Source: JACVRW01 sp963846505 (GTDB lineage: Bacteria; Actinomycetota; Thermoleophilia; Solirubrobacterales; Thermoleophilaceae). From it: a stretch of 64,000 bases of DNA. The stretch lies in NCBI GenBank assembly GCA_963846505.1, contig CAWJWD010000004.1, positions 434,001 through 498,000 on the forward strand, in the 5' to 3' direction. Shown piece by piece: positions 9,083-16,364 of the stretch (position 1 is its first letter; each line of letters begins with the position of its first letter). Position numbers and translations under genes: made by a program. The notes under the pieces are model-generated. The model searched no databases, was not told the origin of the DNA, and worked only from the letters and a program-made list of their open reading frames with translations.

Positions 9083-10000
9083 GTGACGATCGCCGACGAG
9101 GACGTCCCCACACAGACGCTCGGCGCGCACGGCGAGCCGTGCCCGGCCTGCGGCGCGCCGCTGGCCGGCGATCAGCGCTACTGCCTCAACTGCGGCCGTC
9201 GCCGCGCCGGCGCGCGCGTGCCCTACGCCGATTTGCTGGCCGGACGTGCGCCCGACGACGTGCTGACCCCCGTCTCGCCGCCGCCCCCTCCCCCGCCACC
9301 GCCCGAGCGGCGCCCGTTCCCGGTCGCCGCGACCGTCGGGGTCGCCGCCGGCGCGACCGCGCTCGTGCTGGCGATCGGCGTGCTGCTCGGCGCGGCGACC
9401 GGCGACGACCAGCCGCGCCAGGTGCAAGCGGCGGCGCCCGTGCAGAAGCCGCCGGTGATCAACGTCAACGCCGGCGCCGCGGCGCCGGCGGAGGAGACGT
9501 TCACGAGCGACTGGCCCGAGGGCGAGGAGGGCTGGACGGTCAAGCTCGACGGCGTGTCCAAGGACACCGGCCAGGTCGCGGACGTGGAGAGCGCCAAGAG
9601 CGATGCCGAGAGCAAGGGTGCGACCGACGTCGGCGCGCTCGACTCCGACGACTGGGCGACCCTCGACAGCGGCGAGTACGTGGTCTACTCGGGCGTGTTC
9701 ACCGGCAAGGGCGCCAAGGGCAAGGCCCAGGCGGCGCTGAAGAAGCTGAAGGCCGACTTCCCCGGCGCCGAGGTGGTCGAGGTCTCGGCCGGCGACGTGC
9801 CCGGCGCCGAGGGCGAGACCGCCGAAGAGCAGCCCGAGGAGGTCGACAAGAGCGAGCTCGAGGACCTGCAGAACGCGACCGGCGAGGAGCAACAGAAGAA
9901 ATCCGCCAAGCTTCCCTCTACGCTGGAGCTTGGAGGGGAGGCGCCGCCGACCGACGACAAGGAGGCCGGTGGCGGCACTGATGCGGAGGTGATCGAGTGA
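9083..10000 (+). CDS. Zinc-ribbon membrane protein with extracytoplasmic C-terminal domain
   Basis: 305 residues. A cytoplasmic zinc ribbon at the N terminus (CPAC, then CLNC about 16 residues later) is followed by a proline run, one membrane helix (VAATVGVAAGATALVLAIGVLL) and an exported part. Within the latter, GEYVVYSGVFTGKGKA...LKKLKADFPGAEVVEV looks like a SPOR-type peptidoglycan-binding fold. The tail is acidic. GTG 9083 is preceded by GAGGTGA. The stop overlaps the next start as GTGA. Zinc ribbon plus membrane helix is a common actinobacterial layout of unknown role. The SPOR reading is an inference from pattern only. Confidence 0.75.
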   Translation: MTIADEDVPTQTLGAHGEPCPACGAPLAGDQRYCLNCGRRRAGARVPYADLLAGRAPDDVLTPVSPPPPPPPPPERRPFPVAATVGVAAGATALVLAIGVLLGAATGDDQPRQVQAAAPVQKPPVINVNAGAAAPAEETFTSDWPEGEEGWTVKLDGVSKDTGQVADVESAKSDAESKGATDVGALDSDDWATLDSGEYVVYSGVFTGKGAKGKAQAALKKLKADFPGAEVVEVSAGDVPGAEGETAEEQPEEVDKSELEDLQNATGEEQQKKSAKLPSTLELGGEAPPTDDKEAGGGTDAEVIE

Positions 10001-10326
10001 CGACGACGCGTGTAGCCGTTCAGCGGGGCGAACTGGAACGCCGCCGCGAGCAGGTCGCGCGCGAGCTCGCGGAGCAGCACTGGGATCTCGGCGGTCTTGC
10101 GTACGAGATGGCGATCCGCGATCACTTCCGCCTCGACGTGCTCACCCGCCAGGCTGCGCGCGTGCAGGAGCTCGACGCCGAGTTGGCGCAGGTCGAACGA
10201 CTGTTGAAGCTCGAGGGCGAGGGTGCCGCGGGCTCGTGTGGGAACTGCGGCGCGCTGTTCGCGCGTGGTGCAGTCTTCTGCTGGCAGTGCGGCACGCAGA
10301 TGACAGAGGACAGACCGCTCACGTGA
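9997..10326 (+). CDS. Small coiled-coil zinc-ribbon protein
   Basis: 109 residues. An Arg/Glu-rich helical N-terminal two thirds (ELERRREQVARELAEQ; QAARVQELDAELAQVERLL) is likely a coiled coil. It ends in a zinc ribbon, CGNCG...CWQCG. It overlaps its upstream and downstream neighbours by 4 bases each (GTGA), so the three are translationally linked. Its ribbon resembles that of the preceding membrane protein, which hints that the two work together. No known function. Confidence 0.7.
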   Translation: MTTTRVAVQRGELERRREQVARELAEQHWDLGGLAYEMAIRDHFRLDVLTRQAARVQELDAELAQVERLLKLEGEGAAGSCGNCGALFARGAVFCWQCGTQMTEDRPLT

Positions 10327-12818
10327 ACGGCCAGCGCCCCCGCCCCGGCGCACGAGCCCTGCGGACGCTCACCAGTGCGACGGCGATCCTGGCCACCGCG
10401 CTGGCGACCGGCGGGCTGCCCGTGTCAGCACAGACGCTGCCGCCGACCTCGACCACCGAGACGACGCCGGCACCCGTCGAGACGACGCCTCGCACCACGC
10501 CGACCGAGACGACGCCGACACCCCCTGCTCCTGCTCCGGTCGAGCCCCCTCCGTTCACGAGCCCGATTCCGGCCCCGGCGCCGCCTCCGTCCCCGCCGGC
10601 CGAGCGCAAGGACGCCCCGCGCCCCCCGGCGCGCAAGCGCGAGCCCCGGCCCAAGCTGGTCGATCCGCAGCTGGAGCCGAAGCGGGCGCCGCGATCGACG
10701 AAGCCCAAGGCTCCTGCTCCCCCCGCCACCGCAGACCCCGACGCTCCCTGCGTCGAGCGCTGGGAGCAGACACCGGACGCGCCTGCCGAGCCGAAGCGGC
10801 ACCGCCCGCAGGCGGATGCCCGCTGCGCCAAGCCACATGCGAAGAAGTCTCACCCTCGACCTGAGGCTTCGCTCCCGGCCGGGCCACCCTCGAGCTTGAC
10901 TCCAGGGTTCGTCGATGCGCTTTCCGGTCCGTCGGTGGCGTCGGGTGTGCCGAATTTCGTGATCAGGAAGTTTCGGGTGCCGCCGTTTCTGCTGCCGATC
11001 TACCAGGCGGCCGGGATCGAGTACGGCATCCGCTGGGAGATCCTCGCAGCGATCAACGAGATCGAAACCGACTACGGACGCAACCTCAACGTCTCCAGCG
11101 CAGGAGCACTCGGGTGGATGCAGTTCATGCCCTCGACCTGGAAGGCCTACGGCACCGACGCCAACAAGGACGGACGCAAGGACCCCTACAACCCCGTCGA
11201 CGCGATCTTCGCCGCCGCCCGCTACCTCAAGGCAGCCAACTACCAAAACGACGTCAGGGCCGCGATCTGGGCCTACAACCACGCCGACTGGTACGTCGAC
11301 TCCGTCCTCCTGCGCGCACGCCTCATCGCCGGCGTCCCCGCCGACCTCATCGGCTCCCTGACCGGCCTCACCGAAGGCCGCTTCCCCGTCTACGCCCGCG
11401 CACGCTACGCCGACGACCTCGCCGAGCAAGGCGTGCTCAAGCGCGCCAAGGCCGGCGAGAACGCCGCCAACGTCATCGAATCCGACGACAACCGCCGCGG
11501 CATCGAGATCTTCGCCCGCGAAGGCTCCCCCGTCGTCGCCGTCAACGACGGCGTCGTCAAGGAGATCGGCACCAGCAAGCGCCTCGGCCGCTACCTCATC
11601 CTCCAAGACGTCTACGGCAACCGCTACACCTACGGCCACCTCGGCAAGGTCGCACGCACCTACCCCGTGCCCAAGCAGGACGCCAACTCGATCGGCAGGA
11701 TCGAGGTCACGCGGGCGCACGACGATCCGCGACCCGTGGCCCCTGCGTCCGCCGGCCGCCAGCCGACCCGTGGCGAGCCCAAGCCCGCCAAGGTCGAGCG
11801 ACGCCCCCACCGGGGCGTGGTCGCCACCAAGCGACGGCTGTTCGCCCACCCGGACATGCCCCAGGCGCAGGCGGCGGGCGGCCTGGAGCAGTTGCTGACC
11901 TCAAAGCAGGCGGCCGGCGGCCAGCTCTCGGTCTATCGCAACGGCTCGGCGCCCCCGCTGCGGCTCGACCCGTCGCAGGTTCGCCTGCGGGTGCTGAAGG
12001 AGGGCTCGCATGTGATCGGGGGGACGATCCTGGGTCGGATCGGCGCTCCGGACGAACGGGCGTCGCACCTGCGGTTCGAGATTCGTCCGGCGGGCAAGGG
12101 CGCGCCGCGGATCGACCCCAAGCCCATCCTCGACGGCTGGAAGCTCTTGGAGGCGACCGCGATCTACCGCGCCTCCGGTCGCAACGTCCTGCACGGCGAC
12201 GACGAGCAGGGCGCGATGTCGATCGGCCAGATCCTCCTCCTGCCCAAGCCCCTGCTCGAAAAGCGCGTCCTCGCCGACGAACGCGTCCAAATCTACGCCG
12301 GCGGACGCGACGACATCCGCTCCGGCCAGATCGACCGGCGCGTGCTCGCCACGCTCGAATACCTCGCCGAATCCGGACTGCGCCCAACCATCACCTCCCT
12401 GCGCAACGGCCACGGCTTCTACACCGCGTCGGGCAACGTCTCCGAACACTCCTCGGGCAACGCCGTCGACATCGCAGCCATCAACGGCATCCCCATCCTC
12501 GGCCACCAAGACGCCGGCGGCATCACCGACCAGACGGTCCGGCGCATCATGCAGCTCCAAGGCACCATCCGCCCCCACCAGATCATCAGCCTGCTCGACT
12601 ACGGGCAGAACACCCTCGCGCTCGCCGATCACAACGACCACATCCACGTCGGCTTCCAACCCCTCTTCGGACCCAACACCAAGCTCGCACGCCAAGCCAT
12701 GACCGTGCTCGAGCCCAACCAGTGGTCCGACCTGCTCGAACGCCTCGGCGAGATCGACAACCCCGTCGTCCCCACCAAACCCTCGAAGTACGCGCTGCCG
12801 GCCCGCGGCCGGCGCTGA
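10323..12818 (+). CDS. Three-module peptidoglycan hydrolase (SLT + degenerate M23 + M15-like)
   Basis: 831 residues. A signal/TM segment (about 20-40) and a long Pro/Thr/Lys-rich linker (40-200) lead to a lytic transglycosylase domain (about 225-350). There EIETDYG supplies the catalytic Glu, followed by GWMQFMPSTW and NPVDAIFAAARYL, the MltB/SLT_2 pattern. Next is a LytM/M23-like fold (about 390-600), GSPVVAVNDGVV and YTYGHLGKV, but the usual zinc ligands are missing: HxGxD reads RRGIE and the final HxH reads HLR, so it is probably non-catalytic. The C-terminal domain has HSSGNAVD and HNDHIHV, the metal ligands of M15/VanY-like peptidases. It overlaps its neighbour by GTGA. Codon use switches abruptly inside the gene. 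It likely remodels the cell wall outside the membrane. Confidence 0.85.
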   Translation: MNGQRPRPGARALRTLTSATAILATALATGGLPVSAQTLPPTSTTETTPAPVETTPRTTPTETTPTPPAPAPVEPPPFTSPIPAPAPPPSPPAERKDAPRPPARKREPRPKLVDPQLEPKRAPRSTKPKAPAPPATADPDAPCVERWEQTPDAPAEPKRHRPQADARCAKPHAKKSHPRPEASLPAGPPSSLTPGFVDALSGPSVASGVPNFVIRKFRVPPFLLPIYQAAGIEYGIRWEILAAINEIETDYGRNLNVSSAGALGWMQFMPSTWKAYGTDANKDGRKDPYNPVDAIFAAARYLKAANYQNDVRAAIWAYNHADWYVDSVLLRARLIAGVPADLIGSLTGLTEGRFPVYARARYADDLAEQGVLKRAKAGENAANVIESDDNRRGIEIFAREGSPVVAVNDGVVKEIGTSKRLGRYLILQDVYGNRYTYGHLGKVARTYPVPKQDANSIGRIEVTRAHDDPRPVAPASAGRQPTRGEPKPAKVERRPHRGVVATKRRLFAHPDMPQAQAAGGLEQLLTSKQAAGGQLSVYRNGSAPPLRLDPSQVRLRVLKEGSHVIGGTILGRIGAPDERASHLRFEIRPAGKGAPRIDPKPILDGWKLLEATAIYRASGRNVLHGDDEQGAMSIGQILLLPKPLLEKRVLADERVQIYAGGRDDIRSGQIDRRVLATLEYLAESGLRPTITSLRNGHGFYTASGNVSEHSSGNAVDIAAINGIPILGHQDAGGITDQTVRRIMQLQGTIRPHQIISLLDYGQNTLALADHNDHIHVGFQPLFGPNTKLARQAMTVLEPNQWSDLLERLGEIDNPVVPTKPSKYALPARGRR

Positions 12819-12838
12819 CTCCGTCGCTTCCCCCGCGG

Positions 12839-12866
12839 CCCTCGCCCCGGTTCGCGCGAGGGGGTT
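12839..12866 (+). terminator. Rho-independent terminator after the pst-linked operon
   Basis: CCCTCGC (12839-12845) pairs with GCGAGGG (12856-12862) around a 10-base loop and is followed by GGTTTT. It lies 20 bases after the hydrolase stop, the expected place for the end of the pstS-to-hydrolase transcript. Confidence 0.6.
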
Positions 12867-12978
12867 TTGCGTACGCGAACGGGGGGCGAGGTTTGCGCGG
12901 GGAAGGCGCCCCGGCGATTGAGGAGGGTCATCGCCGTCCGAGCGCCGCGCCCAGTCTCGGCGGCGTCGCAGTTGCTGG

Positions 12979-13006
12979 TGTGATCGGGGTGTGACGCAGA
13001 TGTCAA
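12979..13006 (-). promoter_or_regulatory. Possible PHO-like repeats, 11-bp phased
   Basis: On the minus strand TTGACA (13001-13006), GTCACA (12990-12995) and ATCACA (12979-12984) are spaced 11 bp. They lie about 50 bp upstream of the plus-strand HD gene but read in the opposite direction. Three units and the wrong orientation make this weak. The rest of the 236-base gap (12819-13054) holds only the terminator. Confidence 0.28.
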
Positions 13007-13054
13007 AACGCCATTGCCGATCGAAGCGACGTTTGCATTCTGCTGCGATCTGAA

Positions 13055-13717
13055 ATGCTTCCTGTGATGGCCTCGGTTTCCGCAGTGCCTTCTCTGCCCC
13101 GGTCGCTCCCCGATCTCCCGCGTACACGGGCCGCACGCACGTTTGCCGACGAGCGCCACGCCGGCCAGCAGCGCGCGGCTGACGGAGCCCCGTTCATCCT
13201 GCACCCGCTCGAGGTGGCCACGCTGCTGCACGAGCAGGGCTACCCCGACTACGTCGTCGCCGCGGGCGTGCTGCACGACGTGATCGAGGACACCGACACC
13301 GACCCGGCGGAGCTGGAGCTGCGCTTCGGTCCCGAGGTGGCAGCGCTCGTCACGAGCCTCAGCGACGATCCGAGCATCCACGACGACGCCCGCCGCAAGG
13401 CCGCCTTGCGCCGCCAGATCGAGGGAGCGGGCGCGGAGGCAGCCGCGATCTTCGCCGCCGACAAGGTCTCGAAGGTGCGCGAGCTGCGCATGCGCGTCCG
13501 CCCCGACGGGCCGACCGACGACGACCAGGTCAAGCTCGACCACTACCGCCGGAGCCTCCTGCTGTTGGACCGCCTGCTGCCGTGCCATCCGCTCGTCGCG
13601 GCCTTGCGTCGAGAGCTGGCGCTGCTGGACGACTGCCGCCCGGCGGCCGGACGCTTCACGCGCGGACGTGGCCGCTCGCTGCCGTCCCAGTCGGCGCCGT
13701 TGCCAGCCGGCGGCTAG
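13055..13717 (+). CDS. HD-domain phosphohydrolase, SpoT/MESH1-like
   Basis: 220 residues. The HD signature is complete: RHAGQQ...FILHPLEVA, LHDVIEDTDTD, and ADKVSKVREL, the spacing seen in SpoT-type and small alarmone hydrolases that remove pyrophosphate from (p)ppGpp. No synthetase or TGS/ACT regulatory domains are present, so it is a stand-alone hydrolase. The start is ATG 13055 or ATG 13067. Its stop (TAG 13715-13717) shares a CTAG with the stop of the convergent CHAD gene. Substrate is inferred; other nucleotides are possible. Confidence 0.8.
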   Translation: MLPVMASVSAVPSLPRSLPDLPRTRAARTFADERHAGQQRAADGAPFILHPLEVATLLHEQGYPDYVVAAGVLHDVIEDTDTDPAELELRFGPEVAALVTSLSDDPSIHDDARRKAALRRQIEGAGAEAAAIFAADKVSKVRELRMRVRPDGPTDDDQVKLDHYRRSLLLLDRLLPCHPLVAALRRELALLDDCRPAAGRFTRGRGRSLPSQSAPLPAGG

Positions 13718-14733
13718 CTGCCGGCGCGCCAGGCGCGCCAGTAGGCCTCCAGGCGAGCGGCGAAGCGCGACGGCTTCTCCGCGTAGAGCCGTGCGCCGAG
13801 CGGCAGAGCGGTCTCGAGCAACTCGTCCTGACGGCGGCCGATCAGCGTCAGCAGGCGATCGCGCTGGTCGTCGGCTCGACCTCGCACCGTCGCGGCGAGC
13901 ACGCTCAGGTCGTGGTGGTCGCCCAGCAGGTCCGAGAGCTCGTGCGCCTCGTCGGCGGCTGCCGCCAGGACCGGCGGCCAGCTGTCGCGCAGCAGCCGCT
14001 GGTGATACCAGAGGTCCTTGACCGCCTTGCGCCACTCGTGGATCGCCTCGTCGGTCGGCTCGGCTCGGACGGCGGCCAGCCGCGCCCGGCCGCACCGGTG
14101 GCTGCGTTCGATGCCCGGACCGAGCAGCTTCCACCCCTTCGCCTCCAGCAGCCACTCGTCGATCGCGGCCCGCCCCTGCTCGATCGCCGACGCCGCCTGC
14201 TCGAGCCGCGCCCGCAGCTCGGGGTCGTCGCCGTCGCCCGAGAGCCGCTGACGCTCGGCGCGCAGGTCGATCTCGAGGTCGACGACGGACGGCAGCTCGT
14301 CGCCGTAGTGGCGGCGCAGCGCGGTGAGGGTCTGGAGCTTGACCTCGGCGTCGCGCGAGCTCGCCAGCAACCGGCCGGCGTCGCGGTAGCGCGCGTTCTC
14401 CGCCCGATAGCGCTTGCGACCGAGCTCCCTGCGCACCAGCCGTAGCAGCGCGCGCAGCTTCTTGACGTCCTTGCGGGCTTCGTGCACCGCGCTCGCGAGG
14501 TCGTGCCGGCTCTCGCGGTGGAGCTGGATCAGCGCCGACTCGATCCGGCCACGAGCGACGCGACGCACGCCCTCGGCGGCGGTCTCGTCGCCGAGCAGGC
14601 GATAGTCGGGCGACGCGGCGGTCCGGTCGATCGCCTCCTGCGCCGGCTCCGAGAGCGGCTGGGCTGGGAAGTCGGGCATCTCGCGGAGCATCATGCCCGA
14701 TCCGGACCCCCACGCCACGTGGTCCGAGGCCAT
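13714..14733 (-). CDS. CHAD-domain protein (polyphosphate-binding family)
   Basis: About 339 residues from ATG 14733 (ATG 14694 is an alternative start). Two CHAD halves are visible, each with the conserved H-x-x-R-K-x-x-K helix: VHEARKDVKKLRALLRL and IHEWRKAVKDLWYHQRLLR, plus LGDHHDLSVL. CHAD proteins bind inorganic polyphosphate through these basic helices and are found on polyphosphate granules. No CYTH domain is fused. It is divergent from the GT-C/sulfatase operon across a region with phased TTCACA/TTCACG hexamers (14743-14770), and convergent with the HD hydrolase. Confidence 0.85.
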   Translation of the reverse strand: MASDHVAWGSGSGMMLREMPDFPAQPLSEPAQEAIDRTAASPDYRLLGDETAAEGVRRVARGRIESALIQLHRESRHDLASAVHEARKDVKKLRALLRLVRRELGRKRYRAENARYRDAGRLLASSRDAEVKLQTLTALRRHYGDELPSVVDLEIDLRAERQRLSGDGDDPELRARLEQAASAIEQGRAAIDEWLLEAKGWKLLGPGIERSHRCGRARLAAVRAEPTDEAIHEWRKAVKDLWYHQRLLRDSWPPVLAAAADEAHELSDLLGDHHDLSVLAATVRGRADDQRDRLLTLIGRRQDELLETALPLGARLYAEKPSRFAARLEAYWRAWRAGS

Positions 14734-14742
14734 TGCACGATC

Positions 14743-14796
14743 TTCACAGCATCTATGCGAATCGTTCACGAGCGGGCTGCAGGGTTGGCCTAGCGT
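14743..14796 (+). promoter_or_regulatory. PHO-like half array with TAGCGT -10 for the GT-C/sulfatase operon
   Basis: TTCACA (14743) and TTCACG (14765) are 22 bp apart, two 11-bp steps; the middle unit TATGCG is poor. Exactly 20 bases after TTCACG comes TAGCGT (14791-14796), the same spacing as at the 5'-nucleotidase promoter. ATG 14805 begins 8 nt after the hexamer, so the transcript may be leaderless. Confidence 0.45.
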
Positions 14797-14804
14797 GGTC
14801 CTCG

Positions 14805-16364
14805 ATGGCGCTGACGGTCGCTGCCTGTCTGCTGCTCGCCGCGCTGTCGCTGCTCGGACCCTCCGAGCCGAGCTACGACCCCTGGGCCTGGCTGGTCTGG
14901 GGACGCGAGCTCGCCCACCTGAAGCTCGACACCACCGGCGGCCCCTCCTGGAAGCCGTTGCCGGTGGGGTTCACGGCCGTGTTCGCGCCGCTGTCGGCGA
15001 TCGACGACGGCATCCCGGCGGCCCTCTGGATGGTGGTCGCGCGTGCTGCGGGCCTGTTCGCCCTGGTGCTGACGTTCACGCTGACCGGGCGCATCACCGG
15101 CGGCGGCCGGGCGCGGCGCAGCGTCGCCGGCGCAATCGCGGTCGTCGCCGTGCTGCTGACGCCGGGCTGGATTCGCTACCTCTTCCACGGCAACGAGGCG
15201 CCGCTGGCGATCGGGCTTGGCCTGCTGGCCGTCGACCGCCACCTCGACGGCCGACGCGGCTGGGCGCTCGTGCTCGGCGGACTGGTGTGCCTGGCTCGAC
15301 CAGAGCTGTTCGGCTTCCTCGCCCTCTACGGCGCGCATGTCTGGTGGCGCACGCCGCAGCTGCGCACGCTCACGGTGGCGACGCTGGTCGTGGTCCCCGC
15401 GGCTTGGCTGGTGCCCTCGTGGGTCGGCTCGGGCGACCCGCTCTTCGCCGGCGGGCAGGCGCGCAGCGAGCCGTCCTGGAGCCTGTCGCTGGCACCCGCC
15501 CCCTGGCGAGCGGCGCTCGACCTCGCCCAGAGCCAGACCTGGCTCGTGCTCGAGCTCGGCGCGCTCGCCGCGCTGGCCCTCACGCTCGCCGCGATGCGCT
15601 GGCGGGGGCTGCCGCGCCCGGCCTGCCCCGGCGCCGTCGCGGCGCTGGCCGGCTTCGGGGGCTCGGTGCTGCTGCTCTACGCGGGGATGACCGAGGCCGG
15701 CTTCTCGGGCAACGTGCGCTACGTCCTGCCGGCGCTGGTGGCGATCGCCATGCTCGGCGGCGTGGGCGCGGCGCTGCTGCTCGACGCCGCAGCCAGCCTC
15801 GAGTCGCCGCTGCGTGCGAGCGTCGCGTTCGCCGCGGTCGCTCTCGCCCTGCTGCTGCTCGCCGCGCCCGCGCTGCGCGATCACCTGGGCACCGCCGAGC
15901 TCGAGACGCGCGAGGCGATCGAGCGCTCGCGGCTGCACGCCGACCTCGAGCGCGCCGTCGACGGCCTCGGCGCACGCTACGTGACGTTCTTCGGTCCCGC
16001 GACGGTCAATCGCTCCTACCAGACCCATCTCGCCTGGGAGCTGTCGCTGCCGCTGGGCGACGTGCACGGAGCCCGCGGCCGGGGAATCGTGTTCGCGGCC
16101 CCGGCCGAGCCGGTCGCCGGGGTCGTGCGCGTCTATCCGCGGGCGCGGCCGCGTAGGCTGCTCGCACATGTCGGCCGATGGCGCGTCAGCGACCGCCCTC
16201 CGAACGCACGCAACGTCTTCAAGTGGCCGATCGTGGGCTTCCGGCTGCGTACCGCCGCCCAGCGGGTGCGCAACCCGGCCGCGGCCACGGTGTTCCATCG
16301 GGGTGCGCACACTCGCCGCATCGATCGCCGCAGCGCTCGCGACGTTGCTGGCGATCGCGCCTAG
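14805..16364 (+). CDS. Polytopic membrane protein, GT-C glycosyltransferase-like
   Basis: 519 residues with about ten membrane helices and a soluble C-terminal 130 residues. The N terminus has YDPWAWLVWGRELAHLKLD followed by SWKPLPV, the layout of GT-C (PMT/ArnT-like) transferases, which use polyprenyl-phosphate sugars on the outer face of the membrane. I see no unequivocal DxD/ExD catalytic pair beyond the aspartate in YDPW. TAGCGT lies 8 nt upstream of ATG 14805. The last 62 bases overlap the sulfatase start, so the two are co-transcribed. Donor and acceptor unknown. Confidence 0.65.
   Translation: MALTVAACLLLAALSLLGPSEPSYDPWAWLVWGRELAHLKLDTTGGPSWKPLPVGFTAVFAPLSAIDDGIPAALWMVVARAAGLFALVLTFTLTGRITGGGRARRSVAGAIAVVAVLLTPGWIRYLFHGNEAPLAIGLGLLAVDRHLDGRRGWALVLGGLVCLARPELFGFLALYGAHVWWRTPQLRTLTVATLVVVPAAWLVPSWVGSGDPLFAGGQARSEPSWSLSLAPAPWRAALDLAQSQTWLVLELGALAALALTLAAMRWRGLPRPACPGAVAALAGFGGSVLLLYAGMTEAGFSGNVRYVLPALVAIAMLGGVGAALLLDAAASLESPLRASVAFAAVALALLLLAAPALRDHLGTAELETREAIERSRLHADLERAVDGLGARYVTFFGPATVNRSYQTHLAWELSLPLGDVHGARGRGIVFAAPAEPVAGVVRVYPRARPRRLLAHVGRWRVSDRPPNARNVFKWPIVGFRLRTAAQRVRNPAAATVFHRGAHTRRIDRRSARDVAGDRA

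Noticed and set aside
11114..12994. 626-residue Arg/Pro-rich open frame inside the hydrolase gene
   Set aside because: Alternative frame of the hydrolase; composition driven by C-rich codons.
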